Assembly: GCF_902167145.1 (NCBI RefSeq) | Contig: NC_050104.1 | Location: 110,557,849-110,621,848 of the forward strand | Direction of reading: 5' to 3' | DNA: 64,000 nt | Source: Zea mays | Taxonomy: Eukaryota; Streptophyta; Magnoliopsida; Poales; Poaceae | In this document: positions 61,050 to 64,000 of the stretch, piece by piece | Layout: every line of letters begins with the position of its first letter | Position numbering within the stretch: the stretch's first letter is position 1 | Program-made: the position numbers and the translations under genes | Notes under the pieces: generated by a model | What the model was told of the DNA's origin: nothing | What the model saw: only the letters and a program-made list of their open reading frames with translations | The model's database searches: none

Positions 61050-64000
61050 GATGTTTTCAAGTTGTTCATATACCTCGCACCTACGCAAAGTTTAGTTGTC
61101 AAGGAAGGGTCGGCCTAGCCTCGGCAAGGCCCGACCCTCCCTCGGGGGCTAAAAGGGGGGAGACCCCCTCTGCGTCGAATTTTTTCCTCGAAAAAGGACC
61201 TCTTTCTAGCAGGATTTCTTCCGTGCTTCTTGACTACTTTGGAAAGCGGATCCTGGAAACGACGAGGTACACGTAAGCAGCCAAGGCTGACCGAGCCGAG
61301 GGACTCCTACGCCTCCGGGATATGGATACCTCACTCGTCCCCTTCTGCGATAAGTAACTTGCGCTCGGATAAAGCGACTCCGTGGACCGAACGAGTCATC
61401 ACGTTCGGAAGCTCTCCTGCCGAAGCAGTCCTTCAAGCTTTCTCGACTAAATCGGGGACAGGGCCTCATGGACGGGTGAAAGTACGCGTAAGCGGCAAGG
61501 CCGACCGAGCCGAGGGATTCCCACGCCTCTGGGATACGGATACCTCACTCGTCCCTTCCGCGAAAAGCAACTCTCGCTCACACAAACATCCCTATTACCG
61601 ACAGAGTCCAGATGCTCGAAACAAGAGGAAAAAAGGACGCAGCTTCGCAAGCGCGGCGAGGGCGTGTTCTTCTGGCCTCGGCGGCCGCAGAAAGCGCACG
61701 CTACAAGATGATCTGATCCTGCAGGCTCGGGTCTTCACGCCGAAGGGAGCCGTAGCACCCTCGGCATCGACGACGTCTACAGCAAAGCCCGACCCAGCCT
61801 CGGGCGGCACCGAGGTCCAGGGGCTCCTCCAGGAATCCGGCCCGAGCAGGCGGCTCAACCGGTTACCCCTGGGGCCTCGGGCAACCGGCTTCCAAGGGCG
61901 CTAGCCCGATCCGAGGCCTCGACTGACCGACTTGGGCGTCGGCACCGCTGACGGGCGACACGGCTAGGCTCCGGCCGACCAGGTTCCCCATTCTCGAGCC
62001 AACTCCGCCTCTGTTCATACTGATATCGCTACCCCCGGCCTCGATCCACCAAAGGGCGGCCGAGGGGTCCCTTCAGCTAAGCTAGAGGAGCCTCACGTAA
62101 CAAGGCCGAACGGGCCGAGGGATTCCTACGCCTCCGGGATACGGAAACCTCACCCGTCACCTTGACACGGGGCAACTCATGCTTGGTAAAGCGGTTCAGA
62201 TAATAAAACAGGCGAGACCTAGTGCTCGGAAATGAGGAAAAAACACGGCTCCGTGCCAAACTTACATACACGTTCAGGCCTCGACAGCCACAATGAACGA
62301 ACTCACTGGCATCCGAAGTGCCATTACCAACGGAACTCCGGTTCCCTCCTCCGCAGGTACGAACAACCCCCTCCGGGGGGGAAGGCCTGCGGAGTAACTG
62401 AAGAACGATGGGCGGCTCGCTGCCGCCCGTTCCAACCGCGATGGCCACCACCCCTGCCCCAGACAGCGAAGCAGCTTAGGCAGCAGCTTTAGGGGAGGTG
62501 TCACGGCGGAAGGGCTCCCCCCCACTGAGGACGAGAACCAGCCATTCAGGCAAGGAAACGGGGGCCCAGGGCCCCTAGCGCCCCGCATATCCTGGCATGG
62601 CTGGAGGAAGTCTCCGTGGGGCTCAAGGACGCCCTTCACCCCCGGGCGCAGGGGGAAGAAAGGGGCAGCCGACCCACGCGGAGGCGGCTCCCCGACTCGC
62701 CTCATCTTCCATCTTGGCCTGGATGACGAAAATCCTTGAGGCCAAGGGAGGAGTAGAGGCCGCAGCCTGGCCCGTTTTCCCCACCGTCGAACTGGAGGTC
62801 ACCATCTTGGGTGACCGCCGGTGGCGGGGTATGGCCAGGCTGGATGATGAAAATCCTTGAAGCCGAACGATGGCTGAGAGGTACCAACTCCCATGGAGTT
62901 GCGTTCTTCCAACGAGGAGGCGGAAAGGCGGCGGATATCCCCCATCCGGGGGCTTGGAAGACGGGAAGACTCGGCGCTTAAGGGAGGAAGAAGACATGGT
63001 CGCCTTACGAAAGGAGCCTCCCTCCTTTTAAAGGCAACTCCCCCTACGTGCGCCCCCAAGCGTCGCGGGCCGAGTCTTCTCCAACACGCTCCAAGGCCCT
63101 CCCCTGCGACTCGGGGGCTGGGTCCCGCATGTCATACAAGCCGGCTCAGGGCAGAAGAAGCCAAACCGCCGCGCATGGTGCGCACGACCGTCCAGCGGTT
63201 ACAGGCGACCCCCCATTTTCGCCCAGACCAACGGGCAGAAGGGGCGAGCAGCCATGCAGGCGGCATGCAACCGCGCCAGATGGACGCGCTTCTCCAACTT
63301 CTGACACGCCAGCCTGGGGCCCAGGCCCACGCGTCGAGCAAATGGCACGCCAGTTGCTGCATGCAAGCAACCGCACCGCCACTTGTGCCACCATCGCGCC
63401 TCTTCGGTTGCGAAGCCTATGCCACGACTCGAGGCGACCCAACAGCGCCAGACTGGCGCGTCGGTCAAAGCGACCGAAAGTGGGCCGGCAGTAATAGCGG
63501 TGGCAGGCGGGCGGGCGCAGCGGTCACGTCGTCAGCCAGGCTCACGTCCCATCCTGAGACAGCAAGAGAGCCTCCTCTCACGGCGTGAAGACGGTGCACC
63601 CGTGACCCGTTCCTCGAACGGATCACCCGCGCGCAACGGCCGCCCCGCCAACCACTCGCCCCGTCGCATTAACTCCGCGACGGGACACGCGGCGCTTCTG
63701 GCAGGAGGAGCGCGCGACGCTTCACCTTCGCCTTAATAACCGCGTCAGAAAAGGTACGCCACGTCGTCAGATTTCGTATCCTTTTCCGTTTTCCTCTTTC
63801 TCTATCTCTTGCAACAGGGACCGGGGAAGAGGGATACCCCGAGAGGGATCCTTCTCCGCGAAGGAACCGGGCTCCGCGCCCCCCATTACTGATCAGGGGT
63901 TCGAAGGCTGGCCCCCCGAGGGTTCAACAGCCGCCTCAGATCGCGTGGGCCCGACACCCACTACTGGTCAGGGGTTCGAAGGCCAGCCCCCCGAAGGGCT
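61050..64000 (+). other. 3' internal region of element G, non-coding
   Basis: No conserved domain on either strand. Three dispersed ~85-bp repeats occur at about 61281, 61497 and 62101 (GACCGAGCCGAGGGACTCC-like, then GGATACCTCACTCGTC). Two copies of GGATGATGAAAATCCTTGA lie near 62719 and 62841. Two ~72-bp repeats near 63886 and 63958 contain CAGGGGTTCGAAGGC. The stretch 63028-63160 is collinear with element C at 27165-27300. Long frames on both strands follow from GC richness. No polypurine tract or 3' LTR is reached. Confidence 0.7.

Larger units (their letters stand above)
52697..64000 (+). mobile_element. Element G: Huck-like Ty3 retrotransposon (Tat lineage), 3' end outside window
   Basis: The 5' LTR (52697-54434), primer-binding site, gag-protease frame, pol frame and a ~2.95-kb 3' region are visible; the 3' LTR is not. 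A second RNase H domain after the first and a CHHC knuckle are features of the Tat lineage. The LTR text, with its 57-bp repeats, matches maize Huck as I recall it. It is inserted in the gag of element F; GTATG (52692-52696) is the candidate target duplication. It is the most recent insertion in this nest by position. Confidence 0.85.

Noticed and set aside
13829..64000. Intact host protein-coding gene
   Set aside because: Every substantial frame with recognisable domains belongs to a transposable element; host-derived pieces are short captured fragments only.

Overview
The window is plant nuclear DNA from a large, repeat-rich grass genome, most likely Zea (maize) or a close relative. Family assignments rest on recalled family sequences, not on a search. 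The evidence is nested LTR retrotransposons with maize-type signatures: a Huck-like Ty3 element, an Opie/Ji-like Ty1 element and a Tekay-type chromovirus. There is also a CACTA transposon with TTTGCCGAGTG subterminal repeats and a Helitron-type terminus carrying host-gene scraps. I see no intact host gene, rRNA or tRNA gene.

Layout, left to right. (1) 1-13828: element A, a chromovirus-like LTR element with 4,819-bp LTRs at 855-5673 and 9010-13828 and a 3,336-bp decayed internal region. Bases 1-854 repeat the end of that internal region, so the locus is a head-to-tail multimer. (2) 13878-16867: solo LTR B on the minus strand with GCCCC target duplications. (3) 16873-19768: unassigned low-copy-looking DNA with three ~230-bp tandem repeats, a GC-rich block and a TA microsatellite. 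(4) From 19769 rightward: a Helitron-like element on the minus strand with gene fragments, one of them ClpD-like. It is interrupted at 22572-28962 by element C, a gag-only Tat-type Ty3 element with GGTTC duplications. (5) 29298-50047: LTR A', a diverged relative of A's LTR. It is split by CACTA element D (31966-49841, duplication ATG). D is itself split by the complete chromovirus E (37781-49633, duplication ACGGC). (6) 50048-52696: the 5' LTR and gag of Ty1/copia element F, inserted in A'. (7) 52697-64000: Huck-like Ty3 element G, inserted in the gag of F and running off the window with LTR, gag-protease, pol and a long 3' region.

The order of events reads directly from the nesting: the Helitron came before C and A'; A' came before D and F; D came before E; F came before G. 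By eye, the LTR pairs differ at about 2 sites in A, about a dozen in E and several dozen in C. So C is the oldest of the three, and A is either very young or recently duplicated or homogenised.

Only E still encodes a nearly complete element: an extra upstream ORF plus gag-pol with a chromodomain, with one TAG early in gag. G has intact domains split by one TAG between protease and reverse transcriptase. C, D and F carry premature stops. The most interesting signals are the extra ORF of E, which has a double-stranded-RNA-binding-like fold pattern, the ~0.9-kb perfect-centre hairpin in D, the tnp2-tnpA fused reading frame of D, the tandem multimer A and the ClpD-bearing Helitron.
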